Shown one piece after another: positions 58,259 through 64,000 of a stretch of 64,000 nucleotides of DNA. The stretch lies in contig JBBRYP010000017.1 in assembly GCA_038237515.1 (NCBI GenBank), positions 1 through 64,000 on the forward strand. The letters run 5' to 3'. Position 1 is the stretch's first letter. The number at the start of each line of letters is the position of its first letter. The notes below the pieces were generated by a model. That model made no database searches. It had not been told where the DNA came from and was given only the letters and a program-made list of their open reading frames with translations. A program made the position numbers and the translations under genes. The stretch comes from JBBQDZ01 sp038237515 (GTDB lineage Bacteria; Actinomycetota; Thermoleophilia; Gaiellales; Gaiellaceae).

Positions 58259-59302
58259 ATGAGGAAGACAATCCGTTTCTCCGTGCTCGCAGCGACAGCG
58301 CTCGTCGGGCTCTCGTTCGCAAGTGCGGCACTGGCCGACTTCAAGCCGTCGATCTTCGTCAACAACGGCGTCGGCGCGGGAGCGGCGGGAGTGACGGTGC
58401 GCTACGTCACGACGACGCTTCACGATCCGACGGCCGTGTTGAAGTACGCGGTGCCGAAGGGGTACACGATCAACGGGAGCCTTGCGGCCGGTACGAACCT
58501 CGGCGCAGCAAGTGCCACCTTTTACGCGGTCGACCAGAAGCGGCCGATCTCGGGTAAGGGAACGCTGCAGGTGGCGAACCCGTCCGAGTTCGCCTCGCAG
58601 GCGATCTCGTGCACCGGTGCGACGGCGCATACCGCGACGTGGGTCGCGTCGCTGACTGCGGGCGGCATCAGCTTCAGGCTGCCTGTCTACGTCGACGCGA
58701 TCACGAGCGGCCCGTTGGCCGCGATCGCATCCGCTTCGCTGACCCTCTGCTTCGCCGCGCCCGACGTGCCCGTGGGCACACCGAACCGTGCGGTGGCCGG
58801 AGCTCGCATCCTGGCGGCCTCGTTCACCTCGAGTGCGATCACGAACCCGACGGCGGGCGGCACGTACAGGTGGCGCGCGACGGCGACGCCTTACCTGCCC
58901 GGCAGAGGCCTGATCGACAGCAACTCGACGGTCGAGGTGCAGTCGCTCGCGGTCCTGCCGATCGGCATCACGCTGACGGTGAAGCGCGTGAACGCGACCA
59001 AGGTGCGCGTACTCGGCACGCTCAGCGCCAACGGCAGCGGCATCTCCGGCGTCTTCGTCGACCTGCTGAAGAGCGGGAAGAAGGTCGCGACGCTGACGAC
59101 CAGGCGGGCGGGTGCCTTCGACGTCATCGGCAAGCTGAAGGGCGGAGGGACGTTCGCGGCGCGTGCCGTCCAGCCCGACAAGGACCTGGGTTCGGGGAGC
59201 TGCCTAACGACCTTCAAGCCTCCGATCTCGCCGACGGTGATCCCGTGCACGGACGCGACGCTGCCCGGCTTCAGCGTCCTCAGCAAGAAGGTCAAGCTGT
59301 AA
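58259..59302 (+). CDS. Secreted protein of unknown function, paralogue B
   Basis: The ATG at 58259 follows AAAGGAA and gives 347 residues. A signal peptide (SVLAATALVGLSFASAALA) leads into a protein alignable to paralogue A throughout: DPTAVLKYAVPKGY, ISCTGATAHTATWVASL, VYVDAITSGPLAAIASASL, FTSSAITNPTAGGTYRWRAT and a C-terminal Ig-like segment. The lysine-rich end of A is missing. The pair, 69 bases apart, arose by tandem duplication. A perfect hairpin follows. Confidence 0.7.
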   Translation: MRKTIRFSVLAATALVGLSFASAALADFKPSIFVNNGVGAGAAGVTVRYVTTTLHDPTAVLKYAVPKGYTINGSLAAGTNLGAASATFYAVDQKRPISGKGTLQVANPSEFASQAISCTGATAHTATWVASLTAGGISFRLPVYVDAITSGPLAAIASASLTLCFAAPDVPVGTPNRAVAGARILAASFTSSAITNPTAGGTYRWRATATPYLPGRGLIDSNSTVEVQSLAVLPIGITLTVKRVNATKVRVLGTLSANGSGISGVFVDLLKSGKKVATLTTRRAGAFDVIGKLKGGGTFAARAVQPDKDLGSGSCLTTFKPPISPTVIPCTDATLPGFSVLSKKVKL

Positions 59303-59312
59303 GGCGCCGTCG

Positions 59313-59347
59313 CGACGGGCGAGGCCGGATCGCGGCCTCGCCCGTCG
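59313..59347 (+). terminator. Perfect 15-bp hairpin after the tandem secreted-protein genes
   Basis: CGACGGGCGAGGCCG and CGGCCTCGCCCGTCG pair perfectly around a GATCG loop, 10 bases after the stop at 59302 and just before the -10 of the DUF72 gene. It has no U-run but should stop or stall transcription. Confidence 0.6.
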
Positions 59348-59353
59348 TATGCT
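59348..59353 (+). promoter_or_regulatory. Leaderless-type -10 hexamer of the DUF72 gene
   Basis: TATGCT lies 6 nt before the ATG at 59360, immediately after the hairpin. Confidence 0.45.
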
Positions 59354-59359
59354 CGCCCG

Positions 59360-60292
59360 ATGGCGGCCATCCGCATCGGGACGTGCTCCTTCGCCGACGA
59401 GTCGCTCTCGAAGTACTGGTACCCGCCCGGCGTCCCGCCGCGGGAGCGTCTCCGCTACTACGCGGAGCACTTCGACACCGTGGAGGTCGACTCGACCTAC
59501 TACCGCCTGCCGAGCGCCTCGGCCGTCGCGGGCTGGGCGGAGCGGACGCCGCCCGGCTTTGTGATGCACGTCAAGGCGTTCGGGTTGATGACGCGCCATC
59601 CGGTCAAGCTCGAAACGCTGCCGCCCGAGCTCCGGGAGTCGGTGCAGGTCGACGATCGAGGGCGTGTGGAGAGACCTTCGCGGGAGGTGCGCGCGGAGGT
59701 GTTCCGGCTCTTCCGGGAGGCGCTCGAGCCCCTGCGCTCGAGCGGCAAGCTCGGCGGGATCCTCCTTCAGTTCCCCTCCTACGTCGTCGCCAAGCCGGCC
59801 TCGCTCGAGTACCTGGAGTGGGCGCGCGAAAGGCTCGGCTCGGACCGGGTGCTGGTCGAGTTCAGGCACCGGAGCTGGCTCGACGACGAGAATCGGGCGG
59901 CAACGCTCGCGTTCCTCGAGCACCTGGGCGCGACGAACGTCGTCGTCGACGCCCCGAAGACCGAGGCGAGGAACCTCGTGCCGACGGTCGTCGCGGCGAC
60001 GAGCCCGCTCGCCTACGTGCGCTTCCACGGTCGTAACGCAGGAACCTGGAACGTGCGCGGCAGAAGCGCGGCCGAGCGCTTCGACTACCTCTACTCCGAC
60101 GAGGAGCTTCTCGAGTGGGTCGAGCCGCTGCGTGAGCTCGCGGGGGCGACCGAGGAGGCCTACGTCGTCTTCAACAACAACGGCAGGAGCCCGGTCGGCG
60201 GAGGCTTCGTCGCACAGGCGGCGACGAACGCCGTCGCGCTCGGCCGGCTGCTCGAGGACGAGGGGGTTCCCGTGACTAGAGTGAGCCTGTGA
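59360..60292 (+). CDS. DUF72-family protein
   Basis: The 310-residue protein begins AAIRIGTCSFADESLSKYWYPPG and continues ERLRYYAEHFDTVEVDSTYYRLP, GILLQFPSYV, VLVEFRHRSWL, YVRFHGRNAGTWN and EEAYVVFNNNGRSPVGG: the TIM-barrel DUF72 pattern. Conserved Tyr, Arg and His residues line the barrel mouth, suggesting an enzyme, but the reaction is unknown. Start context indicates a leaderless message. It overlaps the amidotransferase gene by 4 bases. Confidence 0.9.
   Translation: MAAIRIGTCSFADESLSKYWYPPGVPPRERLRYYAEHFDTVEVDSTYYRLPSASAVAGWAERTPPGFVMHVKAFGLMTRHPVKLETLPPELRESVQVDDRGRVERPSREVRAEVFRLFREALEPLRSSGKLGGILLQFPSYVVAKPASLEYLEWARERLGSDRVLVEFRHRSWLDDENRAATLAFLEHLGATNVVVDAPKTEARNLVPTVVAATSPLAYVRFHGRNAGTWNVRGRSAAERFDYLYSDEELLEWVEPLRELAGATEEAYVVFNNNGRSPVGGGFVAQAATNAVALGRLLEDEGVPVTRVSL
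60277..60282 (+). promoter_or_regulatory. Possible internal leaderless -10 for the amidotransferase gene
   Basis: TAGAGT lies 6 nt before the GTG at 60289, inside the end of the DUF72 gene, so this gene could also be transcribed separately. Confidence 0.35.
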
Positions 60293-61002
60293 ACGTCCTC
60301 GCGGTCATCCACGGCGAGGAGGTGCGTTCCGGCGTCTTCGGGGAGGTCGTCAGGGAGAGGGGGCACCGTCTCGAGGAGTGGAGCCTCGCCTGGAGCCGGC
60401 CCCCTGTGAGGCCGATCGACGACTACGGCGCCGTGTTCGTCTTCGGCGGCGCGATGCACGCCGATCAGGACGACCGCCATCCCTGGCTCGCCGAGGAGAA
60501 CCTCCTGCTCCAGCGGCTGCTCGCGACGCGCACGCCGCTCCTCGGCGTCTGCCTGGGCGCCCAGCTGCTGGCGAAGGCCGCGCATTCCTGGGTGAGGCCG
60601 GCGAGCGAGCCGGAGATCGGCTGGTTCGAGGTCGAGCTTGCTCCCGCGGCGCAGGACGACGCCCTCCTCGAGCGCCTGCCCGCGCGGTTCCAGGCCTTCC
60701 AGTGGCACTACTACACCTACGGCGTCCCCGCGGGCGGCATCGAGCTGGCGCGGAGCAGGCACTGCACGCAGGCCTTCCGCCTGGGCGAGGTCTCCTGGGG
60801 GATCCAGTTCCACGCCGAGGTGACGCGGCGGCAGGTCGACGCCTGGATCGCGAGCAGCGCGGAGGAGCTACCGATGCCGGTCGCAGACCTCCGCCGCAGC
60901 CTTGACGAGCGGATGCCGGAGTGGAACGCGCTCGGCCGCGTCCTCTGCGGCGAGTTCCTCGCGGTCGCCGAGCGGGCGTCGCTGCCGCTCGCTCGCCGGT
61001 AA
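60289..61002 (+). CDS. Class I glutamine amidotransferase (GMP-synthase-like subfamily)
   Basis: The 237-residue protein starts at the GTG overlapping the DUF72 stop. It has VFVFGGAMHADQDDRHPWLA, the nucleophile elbow LLGVCLGAQLLAKAA with the catalytic Cys, and the His/Glu pair in GIQFHAEVTRRQVDAW. A synthetase domain is missing, so ammonia or gamma-glutamyl transfer must serve another protein, or it hydrolyses gamma-glutamyl compounds as in polyamine or peptide catabolism. Intact. Confidence 0.87.
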   Translation: MNVLAVIHGEEVRSGVFGEVVRERGHRLEEWSLAWSRPPVRPIDDYGAVFVFGGAMHADQDDRHPWLAEENLLLQRLLATRTPLLGVCLGAQLLAKAAHSWVRPASEPEIGWFEVELAPAAQDDALLERLPARFQAFQWHYYTYGVPAGGIELARSRHCTQAFRLGEVSWGIQFHAEVTRRQVDAWIASSAEELPMPVADLRRSLDERMPEWNALGRVLCGEFLAVAERASLPLARR

Positions 61003-61006
61003 GCCC

Positions 61007-61019
61007 GGTTCCCCCACGG
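61007..61019. repeat. Short GGTTCCCCCACGG repeat after the amidotransferase gene
   Basis: This sequence also appears within the hairpin at 35874-35897 and, reversed with one difference, at 42130-42150. It is found just after stop codons each time. Confidence 0.4.
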
Positions 61020-61023
61020 CTCA

Positions 61024-61812
61024 CTACCGCTCGACCGGCAGCTCGGGGTGGCGCGACCACTCGTGCCAGGACCCCGCGTAGTTCCGAGCTGCGTATCCGG
61101 CGCTGCGCAGGGCGAGGGTCGCGAGGGCGGAGCGCGACCCGGAGTGGCAGTAGGCCACGACCGCGGCGCCCTCGGGCAGCCCGACGAGCGCCCGGATCTC
61201 CTGCGGCGACCGCGGTTGCCCGGGGCCGGCGAAGAGGCGAGAGACCTCGAGCTGGCGCGCACCCGGGATGTGTCCCTGCCGCGGGTCGCAGGGCGAGCCT
61301 CCGCGCCCGTTGAACTCGTCGTCGCGCCGGACGTCGAGGAGCGTAAGGCCAGGATCACCTAGGCGTGCGGACAGCTCCTCCCGGGTCGGCAGCGCGTCGA
61401 GGCGCGGCTCGTAGGTCGCCTTGACGGGCCGCAGGTCGGCCGGTCCCTGCTCGACCTCGCCGTGCCAGGCCGTCATCCCGCCGAGCATGATCGCCACGCG
61501 CGGATGTCCGGCGAGTTCGGCGAGCTGCGCGGACGGCATGGCGCCGACGCCGTCGCCGCGGTCGTAGAGGACGAGCCGCTCCGCGCCCGTCAGCCCGTGC
61601 CGGCGCAGCCGCAGGGCGACCTCGCCGGCGAAGTCCCTGACCGCATCCGTGTCGCTCGAGGGCGGCGGCGAGCCGAGGACGAGGGGAATCGCGCCGGGAA
61701 TGTGCCCGCGGGCGTAGGCGTTCGGGCCGCGCACGTCACCGAGGACGAGGTCGGGTTCCCCGAGGTGCGCCTCGACCCATTCCCGATCGACGACTCCGGG
61801 AAGATCGCTCAT
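61024..61812 (-). CDS. Sulfurtransferase with two rhodanese domains
   Basis: The 262-residue protein has two rhodanese modules. The first (WVEAHLGEPDLVLGDVRG and RLVLYDRGDGVG) lacks a cysteine at the active position. The second ends in AVVAYCHSGSRSALATLAL, where Cys carries the persulfide in the typical CxxGxR loop. The pattern matches thiosulfate or 3-mercaptopyruvate sulfurtransferase of the SseA/TST kind. The start codon overlaps a small ORF (ATGA), which in turn overlaps the glutathione S-transferase gene, so the three are coupled. Confidence 0.9.
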   Translation of the reverse strand: MSDLPGVVDREWVEAHLGEPDLVLGDVRGPNAYARGHIPGAIPLVLGSPPPSSDTDAVRDFAGEVALRLRRHGLTGAERLVLYDRGDGVGAMPSAQLAELAGHPRVAIMLGGMTAWHGEVEQGPADLRPVKATYEPRLDALPTREELSARLGDPGLTLLDVRRDDEFNGRGGSPCDPRQGHIPGARQLEVSRLFAGPGQPRSPQEIRALVGLPEGAAVVAYCHSGSRSALATLALRSAGYAARNYAGSWHEWSRHPELPVER

Positions 61813-61904
61813 GAGACTCCCGCAAGGAGGTCGCGGAGCACGTCATTCGAACGATCAGGCTGCCGCTCGTCGAGCGGCAGGGTGTGGAGGAGCGCAACCT
61901 TCAT
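61809..61904 (-). pseudogene. 31-codon remnant of an alpha/beta hydrolase
   Basis: The short frame MKVALLHTLPLDERQP ... DRSNDVLRDLLAGVS begins with ATGA overlap to the glutathione S-transferase stop and ends with ATGA overlap to the sulfurtransferase start. The first half looks like the first strand of alpha/beta hydrolases (ALLHxxPLDER). The second looks like their final helix (PDRFNxxLRxFL). The middle (about 200 residues, with the catalytic triad) is absent, and the frame is kept. The likeness is from family knowledge and is short. Confidence 0.45.
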
Positions 61905-62485
61905 CTCGCGAGCGCTGCGACGAGCGCGACCTCGGCGGCGACCGCCTCCCGCTTGCACAGCCGCTCGCTCCAGGCTTCGAGGCGGGGAAAACGCTCGAGC
62001 TCGACCGCGAGATTCGCCCGCGCGCGCAGGATCCACGGGAGGTAGGCGATGTCGGCGAGGCCGTAGTCCGGCCCCCCGAGAAAGGGAGCGACCGCAAGCT
62101 CGGAGTCAAGCTCCTGGAGGCGCTCCTCGAGCCTCTCGCGTGCGCCGGACTCGCCCCGCCGCAGCGCGTAGTACGGGCTCCCGAGCTCGTCGAAGCGCCA
62201 CACGCGCAGGCGCACGAGCGCGCGCGAGCGGGAGTCGGCGGGCAGCAGCTGCGGCTCCGGGTAGAGGCTCTCGAGGTACTCCATGATCACCGTCGACTCG
62301 GGCAGGACGTAGCCGCCGTCCTCCTCGAGCACGGGCACCCGTCCGGTCCGGTTCTTCTCGTAGAGCCACGCGGGGCGTTCGCCGAGGTCGATCTCGACCG
62401 TCTCGTACTCGAGGCCTTTCTCGGCGAGCACGATCCGCACCCGCGCGCAGTAGGGGCAGCGCGCGGCGTCGTAGAGCCTGATCAC
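61901..62485 (-). CDS. Glutathione S-transferase-like protein
   Basis: The GTG at 62485 gives 194 residues. The N-terminal thioredoxin-like domain has LYDAARCPYCARVRIVLAEKG, including a C-x-x-C pair (CPYC), and GRVPVLEEDGGYVLPESTVIM with the cis-proline and the Glu-Ser that bind the thiol peptide. The helical C-terminal domain follows (GLADIAYLPWILRARANL). The C-x-x-C suggests a glutaredoxin-like or bacillithiol/mycothiol-dependent activity, not conjugation. A TAGGCT hexamer precedes the start by 7 nt. Confidence 0.87.
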   Translation of the reverse strand: MIRLYDAARCPYCARVRIVLAEKGLEYETVEIDLGERPAWLYEKNRTGRVPVLEEDGGYVLPESTVIMEYLESLYPEPQLLPADSRSRALVRLRVWRFDELGSPYYALRRGESGARERLEERLQELDSELAVAPFLGGPDYGLADIAYLPWILRARANLAVELERFPRLEAWSERLCKREAVAAEVALVAALAR

Positions 62486-62492
62486 CGATCCG

Positions 62493-62498
62493 AGCCTA
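62493..62498 (-). promoter_or_regulatory. Leaderless-type -10 hexamer of the glutathione S-transferase gene
   Basis: TAGGCT on the minus strand ends 7 nt before the GTG at 62485, inside the end of the acetyltransferase gene (stop at 62496). Confidence 0.4.
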
Positions 62499-63512
62499 CC
62501 CGTGAGTGAAAGCCACGGCGCCCGGAAGAGCCGCGGCTCCGGCGAAGCCGACCCCGCCGCCCTCGAGGCCGAGCACCTCCGCGATCGCGGCGACGAGCTC
62601 CCGCGCCGGCGGCAGCTCGCGCGGCGAGGCGGCGGTGCGTGCGACGGCGCGGACCCGCGCCGGGTCGGCACCCGTGAGCCGCGCCAGCACGGTCGGGTTT
62701 GCCCGCAGCGCCACGACGTCGCCGGGCGCAAGCGGACCGTGGTATTCGGGCACCGAGGCGTACTCGTCGGCGATCCGCCCGTGTTCGAAGACGATGAAGC
62801 GTACGACTGCGCCATCCTCGACACCCAGCGAGAGCACCACGGTGCCGAGCCGGTCGGAGAGCTCTCGCGCGAGCCGCCGCAGAAGCTGCGGGTCGCGGTC
62901 GGCGAGGTCGTCGTAGACGGCCGTCCAGCCGTTGCGCGAGGTGGCGACGACGCTGCCTCCCGAGCGGCCGAGACGGGGGACGAACTGCCGTACCGCCCGC
63001 TCGACGGCCCCGGCGTCGTCGGTCTGGACGTGCACGGAGCCGAAGGTCTCGCCTCGGACCGGTTCGGCGAGCCGCCCGGCCAGCTCTTCCAGGCCCGCCA
63101 CGAGCTGCAGCGAGCGCGCTTCGAGTCCGAGGCGATCGTAGACCGTCCGGGCGACGGAGTTCTCCCAGTCGACGTGCAGGGTCAGATGGTCGGCCCCCAG
63201 AACGCGCAGCGCCTGGGCGACGGCCGCGAGCAGCAGCTTCGCGGTGCCCCGCCGGCGCGCCCGCGGCCGCACGTAAATGTCGCTCAGGTAACCCTCGTTG
63301 CGGCCCTTCCGGCGGGCTAGCGCTATCCCGGCAGGCCCGTCGTCGTCCTCCGCGAGGAAGGCGACGTGCTCGGCGAGATACGCGTCGACCTCGCGTAGCT
63401 CGTCCTCGAGTGACACGGAGCGGTAGGCCGGAGGCGGCAGCTCCGCGAAGAATTCTCCGTAGAGCTCGTGAACCGTGGCGCGATCCTCGGAGCCGGCGCG
63501 ACGGATCCTCAC
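62496..63512 (-). CDS. GNAT-family N-acetyltransferase with a C-terminal extension
   Basis: The 338-residue protein begins with a GNAT domain of about 150 residues: IRRAGSEDRATVHELYGEF, AGIALARRKGRNEGYLSDIYV and the acetyl-CoA loop RPRARRRGTAKLLLAAVAQAL (R-x-x-G-x-G/A). A second region (about 160-330) reads QFVPRLGRSGGSVVATSRNGW and VLSLGVEDGAVVRFIVFE and has no clear family, perhaps a substrate or regulatory domain. It overlaps the glycosylase gene by 4 bases. Target unknown. Confidence 0.82.
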   Translation of the reverse strand: MRIRRAGSEDRATVHELYGEFFAELPPPAYRSVSLEDELREVDAYLAEHVAFLAEDDDGPAGIALARRKGRNEGYLSDIYVRPRARRRGTAKLLLAAVAQALRVLGADHLTLHVDWENSVARTVYDRLGLEARSLQLVAGLEELAGRLAEPVRGETFGSVHVQTDDAGAVERAVRQFVPRLGRSGGSVVATSRNGWTAVYDDLADRDPQLLRRLARELSDRLGTVVLSLGVEDGAVVRFIVFEHGRIADEYASVPEYHGPLAPGDVVALRANPTVLARLTGADPARVRAVARTAASPRELPPARELVAAIAEVLGLEGGGVGFAGAAALPGAVAFTHG

Positions 63513-64000
63513 GCCGCCGCCCCGGTCCCGTAGAGGCCGAGCAGGAGATAGTGCGCGGTCAGGTTCTGGAACGGGCGGAAACGCTCGCCCATCGCGCGAA
63601 CCTCCTCGGTCGAGAGCTGCCGGCCGCCACCATAGAACGCGGAGACGGCCTTACGGAGGCCGAGGTCGCCCGCAGGCCAGGCGTCGGGCCGGGCGAGGTG
63701 CCGGGCGAGGAACCAATCGGCGGTCCACTCGCCAAGGCCGCGCACGGCGACGAGGCGCGCCTTCACCTGGTCGTCGGCCAGCCTCGGGAACTCGTCGAAG
63801 GGGAGGTTCTCGCGCGCCAGCCCGACGACGTACTCGGCCTTGCGTCGCGAGAAGCCGAGCGCGAGGAGCTCCTCCGGCTCTTCGCCGGCGAGCCGCGGGG
63901 CGGTGGGGAAGGAGTACGCGACGCCGACCTGCTCGCCGTAGCGCTCGATCAGCCGGTTGCGGACTGCGAACGCCGAGAAGAGCGATACCTGCTGCGCCGT
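63509..64000 (-). CDS. AlkA-type DNA-3-methyladenine glycosylase, C-terminal part (runs off window)
   Basis: The frame enters from the right edge and ends at 63509, about 163 residues. AQQVSLFSAFAVRNRLIERYG, GFSRRKAEYVVGLARENL, the helix-hairpin-helix RLVAVRGLGEWTADWFLARH and the catalytic Asp in WPAGDLGLRKAV are clear HhH-GPD glycosylase features. It removes alkylated bases to start base excision repair. The start codon lies beyond the window. It overlaps the GNAT gene. Confidence 0.9.
   Translation of the reverse strand, partial: TAQQVSLFSAFAVRNRLIERYGEQVGVAYSFPTAPRLAGEEPEELLALGFSRRKAEYVVGLARENLPFDEFPRLADDQVKARLVAVRGLGEWTADWFLARHLARPDAWPAGDLGLRKAVSAFYGGGRQLSTEEVRAMGERFRPFQNLTAHYLLLGLYGTGAAA

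Noticed and set aside
55622..58630. A 1002-codon minus-strand open frame opposite the binding protein and secreted-protein genes
   Set aside because: It has no ribosome site or motif and is caused by GC-rich codon bias of the real plus-strand genes.
1..64000. CRISPR array
   Set aside because: No regularly spaced direct repeats with unique spacers were found. The repeats seen are a coding repeat and isolated palindromes.
1..64000. tRNA, rRNA or selC genes
   Set aside because: I looked for GGTTCGAATCC-type T-arms and CCA ends in the gaps and found none that fold into a cloverleaf; selenocysteine machinery is also not in this window.

Overview
The window is GC-rich throughout, uses many GTG and TTG start codons, and packs genes with ATGA, GTGA and TGATG overlaps. 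The order rplM-rpsI-glmM-glmS, the FabI-type enoyl reductase, and several start codons preceded at 6-9 nt by a TAnnnT hexamer (leaderless transcripts) fit a high-GC actinobacterium. Sugar-uptake cassettes, decayed insertion sequences and many secreted proteins suggest a free-living soil or sediment member of the Thermoleophilia type. That placement is inference; no rRNA or tRNA gene is present to fix it.

Bases 1-17100 are accessory. An IS630-type transposase runs off the left edge. It is followed by a sugar ABC importer (binding protein, permease, ATPase) divergent from a GntR/FadR regulator, then an SMP-30 lactonase, an HpaI-type aldolase and a frameshifted dehydrogenase: a sugar-acid catabolic cluster that is partly decaying. 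A mosaic of remnants (an IS110-like tail and a fragment copy of fabI) precedes a redox operon: ArsR regulator, thioredoxin-like protein, CcdA-like membrane protein and a lipoprotein whose reading frame crosses a UGA in a U-x-x-C motif, followed by a SECIS-like hairpin. This is a strong selenoprotein candidate. A second sugar ABC system, a bicupin protein and a Gfo/Idh/MocA oxidoreductase complete this part.

Bases 17222-20108 hold the most unusual system: a three-gene operon of a small beta-rich protein, an M43-type zinc metalloprotease whose C-terminal part carries seven copies of a T-[L/I]-K-x-x-[E/D]-D motif, and an MvdD-like ATP-grasp ligase. The repeats resemble microviridin/graspetide cores, which suggests side-chain ester or amide cross-linking of a protease-borne tail. 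Next come a broken EamA exporter with its divergent MarR regulator, fabI, a large secreted subtilase and a short redox gene cluster.

Bases 28534-54251 are mainly housekeeping. They include tRNA CCA-adding enzyme, alr, nnr, acpS, a HAD phosphatase, an ArfB-like release factor, glmS, glmM, rpsI, rplM, guaA, guaB, a PfkB kinase, a D,D-carboxypeptidase, pyrF, an HU protein, pyrE, rdgB, mgtC-like, rph and murI. Short palindromes are scattered here. One 27-nt palindrome lies inside alr and recurs after a thioredoxin gene with compensatory arm changes, and a 166-bp hairpin element separates alr from nnr. Bases 54297-64000 hold secreted hydrolase and binding proteins, two tandem paralogous secreted proteins, a DUF72 protein, a glutamine amidotransferase, a rhodanese, a glutathione S-transferase, a GNAT acetyltransferase and a partial AlkA-type glycosylase.
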